This document shows positions 21,901 through 35,297 of a stretch of 64,000 nt of DNA, piece after piece. The stretch covers positions 372,001-436,000 of the forward strand of contig JANCRA010000178.1 of NCBI GenBank assembly GCA_024362935.1. The letters are read 5' to 3'. The notes below the pieces were generated by a model. The model was not told the DNA's origin. It saw nothing but the letters and a program-made list of their open reading frames with translations, and did not search any database. This DNA is from Setophaga petechia (taxonomy: Eukaryota > Chordata > Aves > Passeriformes > Parulidae). Numbering within the stretch: the stretch's first letter is position 1; every line of letters starts with the position of its first letter. The translations under genes were made by a program, and so were the position numbers.

Positions 21901-24784
21901 GCTGCTCCCAGCTCTCCTGCCTCCCGCTGCAGCTGCCCCAGTGCTTCGGGACGGGCCTTTGGCCTCTGGGCCCTGCGGCAGCAGGGTGGCCTTTCACAAA
22001 CTTGTGTTCCACACAGGCGGAAAAAATGTGGAGCCTGAGTGAAAGTCTTGTGGAGCTCCTGCAAGAGGATGATAGTGACATGATCAGGATGACCATTCTT
22101 CTATTCAGATACTTGCTCCTGGATACTGGTGCCCCAATACCCACACCCATCGCCCTGCAGCTGGCTGAGGCGCTCCTGCCACTCTTTGACCATGTAAGGC
22201 TCTGTGCCCACAGCCACGGCCACTGGCTGCTGCCCGGAAACTTGGTGCCCTGTGGAGGTGCAGGCCTGTGCCCTGTGGGGTCTGAAGCAGCTGATGCTGA
22301 GGTCTTTTGCCCTTCCTTTCATACAGGATGATAGCCAGGTGCAGCTGAGCTCCATGTGTGTCTTTCAAGAGATGCTGGACTTATTAACAGAAGATGGAAG
22401 AAAGGCCCTGAAGTCCCACGTGCGCCAGAGCCTGGTACCACTCTACTTGCACTGCCATGATGAGAATCAGATTGTTGCTGAGGTGAGGACTTGTGGCTGG
22501 CTGCTGCCCCCTGGGAGGGTGCTGGGCTGCCTCCTGCCCTGGCACCTTGCAGGCTGCAGCCTCCTCCAGGCTGTGGCACTGGGATGCTCCTGTGCCCTGG
22601 ACTGTGGGGCCATCTGTGCCTCTCTGCTGCTCTCCAGGCCTCCCGGGAAACGCTGCATTCTGCAGCCAGATTCCTAAGGAGGAGGGATCTCGAAAAAATG
22701 CTTCCGGTGGATCCGACATGGAAGTTTGCCGAGAGCCTGGTAAGGACTGCCAAGAATCCTCAGCCTGGAGAAAGTCCCTGAGGGCGGTGCTCAGTGTGCG
22801 GGGCTGGCAGCTGTGCCCCTGCCCGCTGCTGCAGCCAGAGGCCGCGCGGGCTCTTCTCCAGGCTCCCGCGGGCCCGAGCCGGGTGCCCATGGAGCCCCGG
22901 CAAGGCGGGGTTGCGGGCGGGCACCGCGGCTCCCCGGGCAGCAGCCGGCCCTCTGCCCCCTGCCCTCGGGAGCCCTTGGCCAGCGGCTGCTGGCCGCGCC
23001 TCAGGGCTGTGCGGCCAGGGGAGGCCGGGGCTGGGCGCAGGCAGCGCCCGGCCCAGGGGCGGAGCCGCTGAACCCTTCCCTCCGTCCGCTCTCCCCAGCT
23101 GGCAGAGGACAGGAGCAGAGTGGCCGAGCACCTGCGCCGGGCCCTGCCCTACCTGGAGAGCCCACAGGAGCCCCTGCGAGAGGCGGCCGTCAGCTTCATG
23201 GGTGAGCCCCGAGCCCGTGCTCCCTCCCCGGCCCGGCCCGGCCCGGCCCGCGGCAGTTACGCCCCAGCCCCGCCTGCTGCCCCGGCAGCGCCGGCCGGGC
23301 CCGGCGCCGCGGAGCCCCGCCTGGCCTGGCCATTGCTGCTGCCGCCCTCTGGCAGCCGCGCCCTTGGGCGGCAGCGTGCGCCAAGGGCCGGGCTGAGCCC
23401 GGCCGGGCCAGCAGCCCGTGTGGCCACAGCGGCGGCAGCGCCGCTGGCAGGGAGCTGTGCCGCCGGCGCCGTGACAGGCTCTGTGTTCACAGGCATGGCC
23501 GGGCGGCACCTGAGGGGGCAGCGGCAAGAGCTGCAGCTGATCTGCACCGGTGAGTGAGGGCAGCGGGCTGACAGCGGGGGCTGCCGGGGGGAGCCGCAAG
23601 CCCTGCCCCGGCTGCGGAGGGCTCTGCTCCCGGGGCCAGAGCACACTGAGATTTCAGGGCCACGTGGGCCATTCCTGGCCAGGAGCATCAGGCTGATCCC
23701 CTTGCTCCCTGCTCCCTCCTGGCCGTGGCAAGAGCTGGCTGGCATGGCCCTTGCTGGGGGCTCTCCTCGGCTCCCCACAGATCCGGGATCTGACCTTGGC
23801 TCTGTTATCTTTGCCCATCATAAAAAGTCAAATCCCATGATAAAAAACCAAACAATATTTGAGATAGCTGCAATTTTAATTGAATAGTTTAGAAAATATA
23901 TCTTGACAATATCATTTGATTAAAAATATGGGATAATTTGGTTCCAATAATCGTGCATAAACACAGGATAACCGCGGGGTATGGAGTGCAGGGTTCTGGA
24001 GCCTTGCCACCTCACGTATGAGCTTGCCAAGTGAAGATTCCCCCTTTTATGCCATGTGTCAATGTCATCCACTCCCATTTTCAATTCATCACACTTCTAC
24101 CTCTGCCCTCAACACCACCTTTACCACCGATGCTCCACCATTTGTTTTGGTTGTCACACAAGTCTTTGGTGGGCGTCGTTTTTTTATGAAGGCATCTCTT
24201 CTTTCTATTTGTCCTTTAATTCATGTTTGGGTTACACACGCGCACCAAGCCAATACAATGTAATCCAAAACGAACATATTTCTACATTTAAAAATCAAAG
24301 CAATAAATCTCCTATAGCTAGCATTTTCCTGAGACCCAACCACATTTTTCCTTCTTTCTGTTTTTTTTAGTAACTGTTATCTCTTGCTTTTTCCTCCTGT
24401 CATGGAACACCTGCAGGGAGGGGAGGGTGGAACCCCTCCTCTCCCTTTTTTCTTGGCATTATAACTTTTACCTGTTTTATTATGATTTCCAAATATTAAT
24501 TCCTGCATCAATAATGATTAATGTTTCAATTTTGTCAGCACCAATCATACCTACTTACCACAGCTCTGTTCCTCTCTCTTGCAGCCCTCGAAAGCCTGAC
24601 GGAGGACATGAGCAGTGCTGTGTCAGAGCTGGCATTTCAAACACTGCATGTCCTCCGAGCAACAGCGAGTAGGCGATATTCCATCTTCCAGAGGCTGCAC
24701 GATCAGCTGCGCAGGGCGTGGATGACTTGGCCTCGTCTGTCACGGCTCGGCTGGCTGCACTGCACGAGCTCGGAGGAGAGCTAA
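18948..24784 (+). CDS. MROH: Copy 3: MROH-like protein, 15 exons, 670 aa (V559 variant)
   Basis: Exons: 18948-19074, 19332-19396, 19506-19655, 19841-19989, 20298-20445, 20691-20878, 20968-21105, 21386-21500, 21671-21808, 22017-22193, 22327-22482, 22638-22739, 23099-23201, 23493-23549, 24585-24784. The protein is identical to that of copy 2 (V559). It differs from copy 2 in intron 5, where position 20630 is G; copies 6 and 7 share this transversion, whereas copies 1, 2, 4, 5 and 8 have C. Copy 3 therefore groups with its neighbour copy 2 in intron 2 and exon 13 but with distant copies 6 and 7 in intron 5. Confidence 0.88.
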
Positions 24785-27123
24785 TCCAAGAGGCTCTCTT
24801 TGATGGGGCAACCTGAGCCAGCAGGGATTTTTACTTTTCTTTAAATTTTTTTAATGTTTTCTTCCATTCTTTTTTTTACTATATGTAAATATAGACTGTG
24901 TTATAATAGACAGTAACTCAAGAGATTTTTTTTTGCTGTCCAGGGTCCGTAGTGGATAGGGGAAGAGGGGAAAAGGGTGCTTGTGCTCAGCCAGCTGCCC
25001 AGGCGTGCAGTGCTGCAGGGGAAATGGCCAGAAGCCCCTTGGCCTTTGGTGGTTCTGCTGAAGCCTTTGTGCTGCCCACAGAGCGGCTGGGCAGGGCCCG
25101 GAGCTGCGGGGATCCCTGCCAGGGCGGTGCCTGGAGATGGCCACAAGCCCTGTGCCAGGCAGGAAGCACCATCCGTGTCCTCCTGCCCGTGTGCTGCCGG
25201 CTGCCTTGCTGAGGGCTCCCAGGTGCCCCTGCATGGCGCTGCTCTGCAGCTGCCGTGGGGCTGCGGCGCTGCTGCCGGGCAGCTTGGCCCGGCTGGGGCA
25301 GCCCCTGAGGGGCTGCTGGGCGCTGGCAAGCCCTGAGCGATGGGCTCTCAGAGGCCACAAGCAGCCCCCTGGCAGCCGCCTTGATCCTGCCAGAGTTGAC
25401 TTGCAAGAGGGATCCCGGGCACTCTGCAGCTAACGGCATCAGTGTTGTTGGAACCCCAAATGCAGGGAGGTCTCAGATCTTTGGGCCTGGAAGCCAAAGC
25501 TTAGAATTAAACACAGGATTTGTGCTGAGACCTTGAAAAGGGCTTCCAAATTCAGGTGCTACAAGTGAGAATGTGGATTTGTAGTATAAAGCAGACACCC
25601 ATAGTTAAGTGGAGGAAAGTTTAGCATTTTAGAGTTTAAGATCTAGAAAAAATAAAAGGAGTTACAACTGTAAACACCAAGTTTACACTGCAGTGCTGTA
25701 GTTTTGTGTGTCAGAACAGAATTGGCTGAGAAAGCTTACACTGTAGCACGAGTTCATGAGATGAAATACTGAAGGATTGGGTCAGAAACATAAATAAACT
25801 TGTTGGCAATGTTTTATTGGCCAAGAAATCCTTCCAAGTTCTTGTAAGTACAAGTCTTGCGACGTTGTGAGCCATGTAATGGAGATGTGAGCCAAACTCA
25901 CCTGTCCTGTCTATGCAGAAGAGAAAGAAAAAGCAATGACATCATCTAAAAAACTCAGAGGTCCGCTCTCTAGCTCCTTCCAAATGCCTTGAAATCCCCC
26001 ACAGTAGGATTTAGCTACAAATAGATGACAGGGACTCTTAGTGCTGGCTCTTTGACTCCAGAGCGGCTGCTTTAGAATCTTTCCCATAACCCTGTGTAGT
26101 TATGTGCCAGCAATGGATCATTTGAAGAAACTTTCCCAACTGACTTGCATGGAGGCTTGTTTGAAGGGTATTTGAGGAGAAAGGCTCCTGCAAGAGATCT
26201 GGGCTTTGCATTTTGGCCTAGCTGTGTCCCCTGCTGATTGTGAAGTGTGGCATCAGCAGCAGGGCTATCTGGGCTAAAAATATCACGTCACTTGCCCTTG
26301 CTCTTTTTGGCCTATAAAAGCTGGACCCACTTTCGGGGCAAATTTGGAGACCTCATCCATGGGTGGAGGGACCAGCTAGGATCTTCCCAGTTGCTGGGAA
26401 TGGTTCTCCAGGTCCCTGGTGTAAAACGGGGCTGCCCAGCAACTGCGCATCTGCAAGATGAGAAACAATTGTCTTGGTTTGAAGAGAGACGTGTCTGCTC
26501 AGGAAGGCAGAAGGCTTCTCTGAAATGGAAAATGTCAATCCCCTCCTTTCAAATGATTCTCATTTAAAAATTCAAATGCTCTCAGGGAAAGATATGGGGA
26601 TAGGACTGAGCCCGCTAAGCCGGGCGGCGTTTGCTGATGCTCTGAGCCCTTCCTAAAGATCCTGTCTGGCTGCCTTAGACACCTGGGGCCAGGGATTCCT
26701 TCCAAGCTGGGCCACTTTGGCTGGGCTGGGGGCGGCCCCAAGGCGGCAGGCAGTGTGTGCAAGGGCTCTGGGTGGCACGCTGCAGCACGGTCACTGTGCC
26801 ATGGAACGGAACCTGGTCTCCAAGGCCCCTTTGTGACACGTGGGAAATAGAAGCTTGCCCGGGTGCTGGGAACAGGCAAAGGGGCGCAACGGGACAGAGC
26901 AGTGCTGTGAGGAGCCCCCGCACAGTGCACTCGTTTTCGACTGACCCGCAGCTTTTCCACAGCGTTGGTCCGGCAGCTGAGCTCGAGGCCAGAGCACGGG
27001 ACTCGGTGACCCGCGGCCTTCCGAGGCGTCTGTCCTGCAGCTGCCCTCAAGGGCAGAGCGTGGGACTTGGTGCCCCGGAGCTTTCCCTAAGCATCCCTCC
27101 TGCAAGTAGCTCCAGTCAGCGGC
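24785..27123. other. Intergenic spacer before copy 4 (TATA-intact type)
   Basis: The layout is as in the first spacer, with the LTR-like segment at 25439-26003, LTR-like fragment at 26471-26603 and minisatellite at 26938-27102. Two informative changes appear: CCACAGTAGG replaces CCACAGTGGG near 26006 (this state continues in all later spacers), and the TATA box is intact. No gene is visible. Confidence 0.8.
26283..26320 (+). promoter_or_regulatory. Candidate core promoter of copy 4: CRE-like site plus intact TATAAAAG
   Basis: TCACGTCA at 26283-26290 is followed by a canonical TATAAAAG at 26313-26320. Copies 1, 2, 3, 5 and 6 have TCTAAAAG instead. A start site would be expected near 26345, about 780 bp before the ATG. 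The block lies between two LTR-like segments and could itself be an LTR-derived promoter. Activity is inferred, not shown. Confidence 0.4.
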
Positions 27124-30100
27124 ATGGAGCAGAGACCCCTGAGCGTGCCCAAGATGGCCTGGGGGGAGGAGGAGCAGGAGGAAGAAGGCCCTGGAGCTTC
27201 CCCAGCCCAGGAGACTGAGGAGGTGGTGCCATTCCATGCACCGCAGAAGGGTGAGTGCCAGAGCTGGGCTGCAGGGCTGGAGCTGCAGCCAACTGGGCCC
27301 CATGCCATGCCATGCCATGCAATGCAATCCCCTGGGGAAATGCCCACGGACAGGCCGGAAGAGGGCCCAGGCAGACACCCCGCAGTGGCCGTGCTCCATC
27401 CCCTGGGCCATCCCGGGGCTCTCCCTGCCTGGGCAGCGCAGGGCTGGCCTGCGTTCTCCGGCCTCTCCCGCAGCCCCTCAGCTCTGGCTGCGCTCGCTCT
27501 TTGCCAGGTGCAGCCCTGGAGCGCACACAGGAGCAGGAACCCAGCCGTGGCCGCTTCCGCAGCACAGCGCAGGTACCTGCAGCCACCCCCTCCTGGGCTG
27601 GGCCTGCTGTCCCTGCTCAGCCCAGCACCGTGTGTGCAGCACTTCACGCAACATCCCCGGCTTCCTGCCCTTCTCCTACAGTTTGTCTGCAAATTCATGA
27701 GGAGAATTCTGGAGGAAGAGAACAGCACCATGGGCACAGGGCTCAGACCCTACGCTCCCATCTTCCTAACTAAGACCAGCGCTGCCCTCCTGTGTATGCT
27801 TGTAGAGGAAGACTTTTACTATCCAAACCAAGTAAGCAGCCTGTGGGCAGGGTTTGATCCTCCCAGGAATTGCTTGGCCTCCCAAGCCACGCGTGCCGGT
27901 CCCTGTGAGCCTTTGAGGCCACTTGGCAGTGCAGTGGGAAGGGCAGCACTTCTCTGGGGAAGCTGGGGACATTGCTCCCTCTGGCAGCTTTCCAAGTCTC
28001 CCTGTGCCTTCTCCAGGTGCCCGCCATGGTGAGGTTCATCCACCAGTGGCTCGTGGCCAATGATTGTGCTGAGCACAGGCTGGACGAGGCCCTGCTGGAT
28101 CTCACGGAAGCACAGCCAGATGACACAGTCATGGCGCTCCTGCGTGTGGCCCCGTCCTGTGACAGGTATGGGGCCCAGCTGCCCAGAGGGCTCAGGCCTC
28201 CCCAGCCCATCACCCAGTAGAGCCTGGCCCAGGTATCTGACCAACAGAGACTTCCAGGGCCCTCTGGCTGCTGCCTTTCCCAGCCCTGGCACGTCAGCCC
28301 CCGAGCCTGCTGCCATGCTCCCTCCCTGCCCCTCAGGGCTCTGTCCCCACCGGCCTGGGCGGCCTGGCTGCTGCTGGCCAGGGCCAGTGGGCAGAGGCAG
28401 AACTGGCAGCCAGCTCAGCTCCCCCCGGTGCTGTGTCTGAGACCCGCCCTGAGACACAGCTCTGACCCCACAGAGCTGCCATGGCCATGTGGAAGACCAT
28501 CATGGGCTCAGCCAGGACTGCGGAGCTGGCACAGATGATCCTCCTGGATGTGCTGGGGAGCTGGCCAGAGTGCAGCACGTGCACCTCCGATGGGGACAAA
28601 ATGGGTGTCTTTGCCCTGGCTGTGAGTTTCTGCAACGAGCCTTTGCTGGCCCCAAGGCCGCCTCTCCAGCAGCTCTCCATCCTCCTTCCCCCACTGCCTC
28701 TCCCTGCCTCAGGCGCTGGCCTGAAACCTGGCCCGGGGGCAGCTTCAGGCCCACCAGGCCGTGTGCTCCCCCTGCCTCTCTCCGGGCCTCTCCCTGCCAC
28801 GCTCGCGCCCTGCCACACGGACACCTGGGCACTGAGCGCTGTCTCGGGGGGCTTTGTCCTTTGCAGGCAACCGTGGTGATGTGGAAGATCCTCCAGGTGC
28901 CCTGTCTGCCACGGATACTGAAGGTGTATTTCCCCCGCCTCTTTGTGCATCTGCTTTTCCAAGTGTTCTTCAGCACTCTGCATATGCCAGAGGAGGTCGA
29001 TACCTTCTGGAAGGGATGCCAGGAAGAGCACGGCCTTGCCACCAGCCCCGACAGGTGCTCCATCCCACTCCTCCTGTCCCTGCCACGTGGCCTGCCAAGG
29101 AGCCAGTGCTGCCAGCCTGACCTGGGCTTTGCTGTGCACACAGCTTTGCAGTGCGCACCCTGAAGTCCCTGCTGTGCCTTCTGCGCTGTGAGGATGTGGT
29201 GGTGGCAATGGAACGCAGGTGTGGCTGGGACACGCTGCTCTCTCCTGACACCCACCACTTTGCCGTGGCTCTGCTGGCCAGGTGAGACCCCCTTCTCCCC
29301 ACTGCCTCTGACATTTGTGCTCTGTGCCCAGGTGTCCCACAAAGTCCCCGTGCTTATCAGCCAGAGGGCCTTGTCACTGAGGGAAAGCCAAACACACTGG
29401 AAAAGGCTGGGAGAGGAGGGAGGCCATGAGCAACCAACTCCCAAATGGCCCAGGTCCCCTTGCTGGAAGGCTGGTGGGGAAACATGAGAACTCTGTGAGT
29501 CACTCCTGGGAGAGGTTTGCCCCACTGGCTCAGGGTCTTGTTTCCTTTGTCCCGCCTTTAGAGAAATTTCCCATTCAGCCATACACTTTTGTTCCGGGAT
29601 TGCATTCTACCTGCTCGCCCTGCTCCAAGAAGAGATGCCATACTGGGATTTCCCTGCCCTGGCATTCCTTGTGGAGGTGAGCCTCAAGGCCAGCGCTGCC
29701 TGCCTGAGCTGCCTCCCAGCTCTCTGCCCTCTCGTAGGCGCAGCTGCCAGGACGGTGCCCGTGCCCTGTGCTGCTGCCTGGGCCCAGCCCTGTGCGGCTC
29801 CAGGCTCCTGCCGGCCGGCTCCCTGTCACTGCCCTGTGCCTTTCAGGTCTTCGAGTGCCTGGACTTGAGGGAATGCAGTGACAGTGTTCTGGAGATCATG
29901 GCACAGAACCTGCAGAGCGAGCACAGGGCCAGGCGTTACTTGGCACTCAGAGGCCTCGTAGTGCTGGGCAAGAATCCCTGCATGGTGAGAAGGGGGCAGT
30001 GGCTGAAGCCGTGCAGGCAGCGTGGGGCTGGGCAAGGCACTCGCTTGGCCTTGCCTGGGCTTGGGGCGCTGGGGCAGCTGCTCCCAGCTCTCCTGCCTCC

Positions 30101-32960
30101 CGCTGCAGCTGCCCCAGTGCTTCGGGACGGGCCTTTGGCCTCTGGGCCCTGCGGCAGCAGGGTGGCCTTTCACAAACTTGTGTTCCACACAGGCGGAAAA
30201 AATGTGGAGCCTGAGTGAAAGTCTTGTGGAGCTCCTGCAAGAGGATGATAGTGACATGATCAGGATGACCATTCTTCTATTCAGATACTTGCTCCTGGAT
30301 ACTGGTGCCCCAATACCCACACCCATCGCCCTGCAGCTGGCTGAGGCGCTCCTGCCACTCTTTGACCATGTAAGGCTCTGTGCCCACAGCCACGGCCACT
30401 GGCTGCTGCCCGGAAACTTGGTGCCCTGTGGAGGTGCAGGCCTGTGCCCTGTGGGGTCTGAAGCAGCTGATGCTGAGGTCTTTTGCCCTTCCTTTCATAC
30501 AGGATGATAGCCAGGTGCAGCTGAGCTCCATGTGTGTCTTTCAAGAGATGCTGGACTTATTAACAGAAGATGGAAGAAAGGCCCTGAAGTCCCACGTGCG
30601 CCAGAGCCTGGTACCACTCTACTTGCACTGCCATGATGAGAATCAGATTGTTGCTGAGGTGAGGACTTGTGGCTGGCTGCTGCCCCCTGGGAGGGTGCTG
30701 GGCTGCCTCCTGCCCTGGCACCTTGCAGGCTGCAGCCTCCTCCAGGCTGTGGCACTGGGATGCTCCTGTGCCCTGGACTGTGGGGCCATCTGTGCCTCTC
30801 TGCTGCTCTCCAGGCCTCCCGGGAAACGCTGCATTCTGCAGCCAGATTCCTAAGGAGGAGGGATCTCGAAAAAATGCTTCCGGTGGATCCGACATGGAAG
30901 TTTGCCGAGAGCCTGGTAAGGACTGCCAAGAATCCTCAGCCTGGAGAAAGTCCCTGAGGGCGGTGCTCAGTGTGCGGGGCTGGCAGTTGTGCCCCTGCCC
31001 GCTGCTGCAGCCAGAGGCCGCGCGGGCTCTTCTCCAGGCTCCCGCGGGCCCGAGCCGGGTGCCCATGGAGCCCCCGCCCGGCGGGGTTGCGGGCGGGCAC
31101 CGCGGCTCCCCGGGCAGCAGCCGGCCCTCTGCCCCCTGCCCTCGGGAGCCCTTGGCCAGCGGCTGCTGGCCGCGCCTCAGGGCTGTGCGGCCAGGGGAGG
31201 CCGGGGCTGGGCGCAGGCAGCGCCCGGCCCAGGGGCGGAGCCGCTGAACCCTTCCCTCCGTCCGCTCTCCCCAGCTGGCAGAGGACAGGAGCAGAGCGGC
31301 CGAGCACCTGCGCCGGGCCCTGCCCTACCTGGAGAGCCCACAGGAGCCCCTGCGAGAGGCCGCCGTCAGCTTCATGGGTGAGCCCCGAGCCCGTGCTCCC
31401 TCCCCGGCCCGGCCCGGCCCGGCCCGCGGCAGTTACGCCCCAGCCCCGCCTGCTGCCCCGGCAGCGCCGGCCGGGCCCGGCGCCGCGGAGCCCCGCCTGG
31501 CCTGGCCATTGCTGCTGCCGCCCTCTGGCAGCCGCGCCCTTGGGCGGCAGCGTGCGCCAAGGGCCGGGCTGAGCCCGGCCGGGCCAGCAGCCCGTGTGGC
31601 CACAGCGGCGGCAGCGCCGCTGGCAGGGAGCTGTGCCGCCGGCGCCGTGACAGGCTCTGTGTTCACAGGCATGGCCGGGCGGCACCTGAGGGGGCAGCGG
31701 CAAGAGCTGCAGCTGATCTGCACCGGTGAGTGAGGGCAGCGGGCTGACAGCGGGGGCTGCCGGGGGGAGCCGCAAGCCCTGCCCCGGCTGCGGAGGGCTC
31801 TGCTCCCGGGGCCAGAGCACACTGAGATTTCAGGGCCACGTGGGCCATTCCTGGCCAGGAGCATCAGGCTGATCCCCTTGCTCCCTGCTCCCTCCTGGCC
31901 GTGGCAAGAGCTGGCTGGCATGGCCCTTGCTGGGGGCTCTCCTCGGCTCCCCACAGATCCGGGATCTGACCTTGGCTCTGTTATCTTTGCCCATCATAAA
32001 AAGTCAAATCCCATGATAAAAAACCAAACAATATTTGAGATAGCTGCAATTTTAATTGAATAGTTTAGAAAATATATCTTGACAATATCATTTGATTAAA
32101 AATATGGGATAATTTGGTTCCAATAATCGTGCATAAACACAGGATAACCGCGGGGTATGGAGTGCAGGGTTCTGGAGCCTTGCCACCTCACGTATGAGCT
32201 TGCCAAGTGAAGATTCCCCCTTTTATGCCATGTGTCAATGTCATCCACTCCCATTTTCAATTCATCACACTTCTACCTCTGCCCTCAACACCACCTTTAC
32301 CACCGATGCTCCACCATTTGTTTTGGTTGTCACACAAGTCTTTGGTGGGCGTCGTTTTTTTATGAAGGCATCTCTTCTTTCTATTTGTCCTTTAATTCAT
32401 GTTTGGGTTACACACGCGCACCAAGCCAATACAATGTAATCCAAAACGAACATATTTCTACATTTAAAAATCAAAGCAATAAATCTCCTATAGCTAGCAT
32501 TTTCCTGAGACCCAACCACATTTTTCCTTCTTTCTGTTTTTTTTAGTAACTGTTATCTCTTGCTTTTTCCTCCTGTCATGGAACACCTGCAGGGAGGGGA
32601 GGGTGGAACCCCTCCTCTCCCTTTTTTCTTGGCATTATAACTTTTACCTGTTTTATTATGATTTCCAAATATTAATTCCTGCATCAATAATGATTAATGT
32701 TTCAATTTTGTCAGCACCAATCATACCTACTTACCACAGCTCTGTTCCTCTCTCTTGCAGCCCTCGAAAGCCTGACGGAGGACATGAGCAGTGCTGTGTC
32801 AGAGCTGGCATTTCAAACACTGCATGTCCTCCGAGCAACAGCGAGTAGGCGATATTCCATCTTCCAGAGGCTGCACGATCAGCTGCGCAGGGCGTGGATG
32901 ACTTGGCCTCGTCTGTCACGGCTCGGCTGGCTGCACTGCACGAGCTCGGAGGAGAGCTAA
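27124..32960 (+). CDS. MROH: Copy 4: MROH-like protein, 15 exons, 670 aa (M207, A328 variant)
   Basis: Exons: 27124-27250, 27508-27572, 27682-27831, 28017-28165, 28474-28621, 28867-29054, 29144-29281, 29562-29676, 29847-29984, 30193-30369, 30503-30658, 30814-30915, 31275-31377, 31669-31725, 32761-32960. The gene is fully open. It is the most diverged protein in the array: T207M (ACG-to-ATG at 28602, a CpG transition, exon 5) and S328A (T-to-G at 29578, exon 8). Residue 559 is alanine. A silent GCG-to-GCC change in exon 13 (A581 region) is shared only with copy 5. It carries the intact upstream TATA, so promoter and protein both differ from its immediate neighbours. Confidence 0.88.
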
Positions 32961-35297
32961 TCCAAGAGGCTCTCTTTGATGGGGCAACCTGAGCCAGCAG
33001 GGATTTTTACTTTTCTTTAAATTTTTTTAATGTTTTCTTCCATTCTTTTTTTTACTATATGTAAATATAGACTGTGTTATAATAGACAGTAACTCAAGAG
33101 ATTTTTTTTTGCTGTCCAGGGTCCGTAGTGGATAGGGGAAGAGGGGAAAAGGGTGCTTGTGCTCAGCCAGCTGCCCAGGCGTGCAGTGCTGCAGGGGAAA
33201 TGGCCAGAAGCCCCTTGGCCTTTGGTGGTTCTGCTGAAGCCTTTGTGCTGCCCACAGAGCGGCTGGGCAGGGCCCGGAGCTGCGGGGATCCCTGCCAGGG
33301 CGGTGCCTGGAGATGGCCACAAGCCCTGTGCCAGGCAGGAAGCACCATCCGTGTCCTCCTGCCCGTGTGCTGCCGGCTGCCTTGCTGAGGGCTCCCAGGT
33401 GCCCCTGCATGGCGCTGCTCTGCAGCTGCCGTGGGGCTGCGGCGCTGCTGCCGGGCAGCTTGGCCGGGCTGGGGCAGCCCCTGAGGGGCTGGGGCGCTGG
33501 CAAGCCCTGAGCAATGGGCTCTCAGAGGCCACAAGCAGCCCCCTGGCAGCCGCCTTGATCCTGCCAGAGTTGACTTGCAAGAGGGATCCCGGGCACTCTG
33601 CAGCTAACGGCATCAGTGTTGTTGGAACCCCAAATGCAGGGAGGTCTCAGATCTTTGGGCCTGGAAGCCAAAGCTTAGAATTAAACACAGGATTTGTGCT
33701 GAGACCTTGAAAAGGGCTTCCAAATTCAGGTGCTACAAGTGAGAATGTGGATTTGTAGTATAAAGCAGACACCCATAGTTAAGTGGAGGAAAGTTTAGCA
33801 TTTTAGAGTTTAAGATCTAGAAAAAATAAAAGGAGTTACAACTGTAAACACCAAGTTTACACTGCAGTGCTGTAGTTTTGTGTGTCAGAACAGAATTGGC
33901 TGAGAAAGCTTACACTGTAGCACGAGTTCATGAGATGAAATACTGAAGGATTGGGTCAGAAACATAAATAAACTTGTTGGCAATGTTTTATTGGCCAAGA
34001 AATCCTTCCAAGTTCTTGTAAGTACAAGTCTTGCGACGTTGTGAGCCATGTAATGGAGATGTGAGCCAAACTCACCTGTCCTGTCTATGCAGAAGAGAAA
34101 GAAAAAGCAATGACATCATCTAAAAAACTCAGAGGTCCGCTCTCTAGCTCCTTCCAAATGCCTTGAAATCCCCCACAGTAGGATTTAGCTACAAATAGAT
34201 GACAGGGACTCTTAGTGCTGGCTCTTTGACTCCAGAGCGGCTGCTTTAGAATCTTTCCCATAACCCTGTGTAGTTATGTGCCAGCAATGGATCATTTGAA
34301 GAAACTTTCCCAACTGACTTGCATGGAGGCTTGTTTGAAGGGTATTTGAGGAGAAAGGCTCCTGCAAGAGATCTGGGCTTTGCATTTTGGCCTAGCTGTG
34401 TCCCCTGCTGATTGTGAAGTGTGGCATCAGCAGCAGGGCTATCTGGGCTAAAAATATCACGTCACTTGCCCTTGCTCTTTTTGGCCTCTAAAAGCTGGAC
34501 CCACTTTCGGGGCAAATTTGGAGACCTCATCCATGGGTGGAGGGACCAGCTAGGATCTTCCCAGTTGCTGGGAATGGTTCTCCAGGTCCCTGGTGTAAAA
34601 CGGGGCTGCCCAGCAACTGCGCATCTGCAAGATGAGAAACAATTGTCTTGGTTTGAAGAGAGACGTGTCTGCTCAGGAAGGCAGAAGGCTTCTCTGAAAT
34701 GGAAAATGTCAATCCCCTCCTTTCAAATGATTCTCATTTAAAAATTCAAATGCTCTCAGGGAAAGATATGGGGATAGGACTGAGCCCGCTAAGCCGGGCG
34801 GCGTTTGCTGATGCTCTGAGCCCTTCCTAAAGATCCTGTCTGGCTGCCTTAGACACCTGGGGCCAGGGATTCCTTCCAAGCTGGGCCACTTTGGCTGGGC
34901 TGGGGGCGGCCCCAAGGCGGCAGGCAGTGTGTGCAAGGGCTCTGGGTGGCACGCTGCAGCACGGTCACTGTGCCATGGAACGGAACCTGGTCTCCAAGGC
35001 CCCTTTGTGACACGTGGGAAATAGAAGCTTGCCCGGGTGCTGGGAACAGGCAAAGGGGCGCAACGGGACAGAGCAGTGCTGTGAGGAGCCCCCGCACAGT
35101 GCACTCGTTTTCGACTGACCCGCAGCTTTTCCACAGCGTTGGTCCGGCAGCTGAGCTCGAGGCCAGAGCACGGGACTCGGTGACCCGCGGCCTTCCGAGG
35201 CGTCTGTCCTGCAGCTGCCCTCAAGGGCAGAGCGTGGGACTTGGTGCCCCGGAGCTTTCCCTAAGCATCCCTCCTGCAAGTAGCTCCAGTCAGCGGC
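32961..35297. other. Intergenic spacer before copy 5 (2-bp-deleted type)
   Basis: The layout is as in the first spacer but 2 bp shorter. Within about 45 bp near 33468-33513 it has C-to-G, loss of two bases (GGCTGCTGGGCG becomes GGCTGGGGCG) and G-to-A; only the spacer before copy 6 shares this block. LTR-like segment 33613-34177, mutated TATA (TCTAAAAG) 34487-34494, LTR-like fragment 34645-34777, minisatellite 35112-35276. No gene is visible. Confidence 0.8.
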
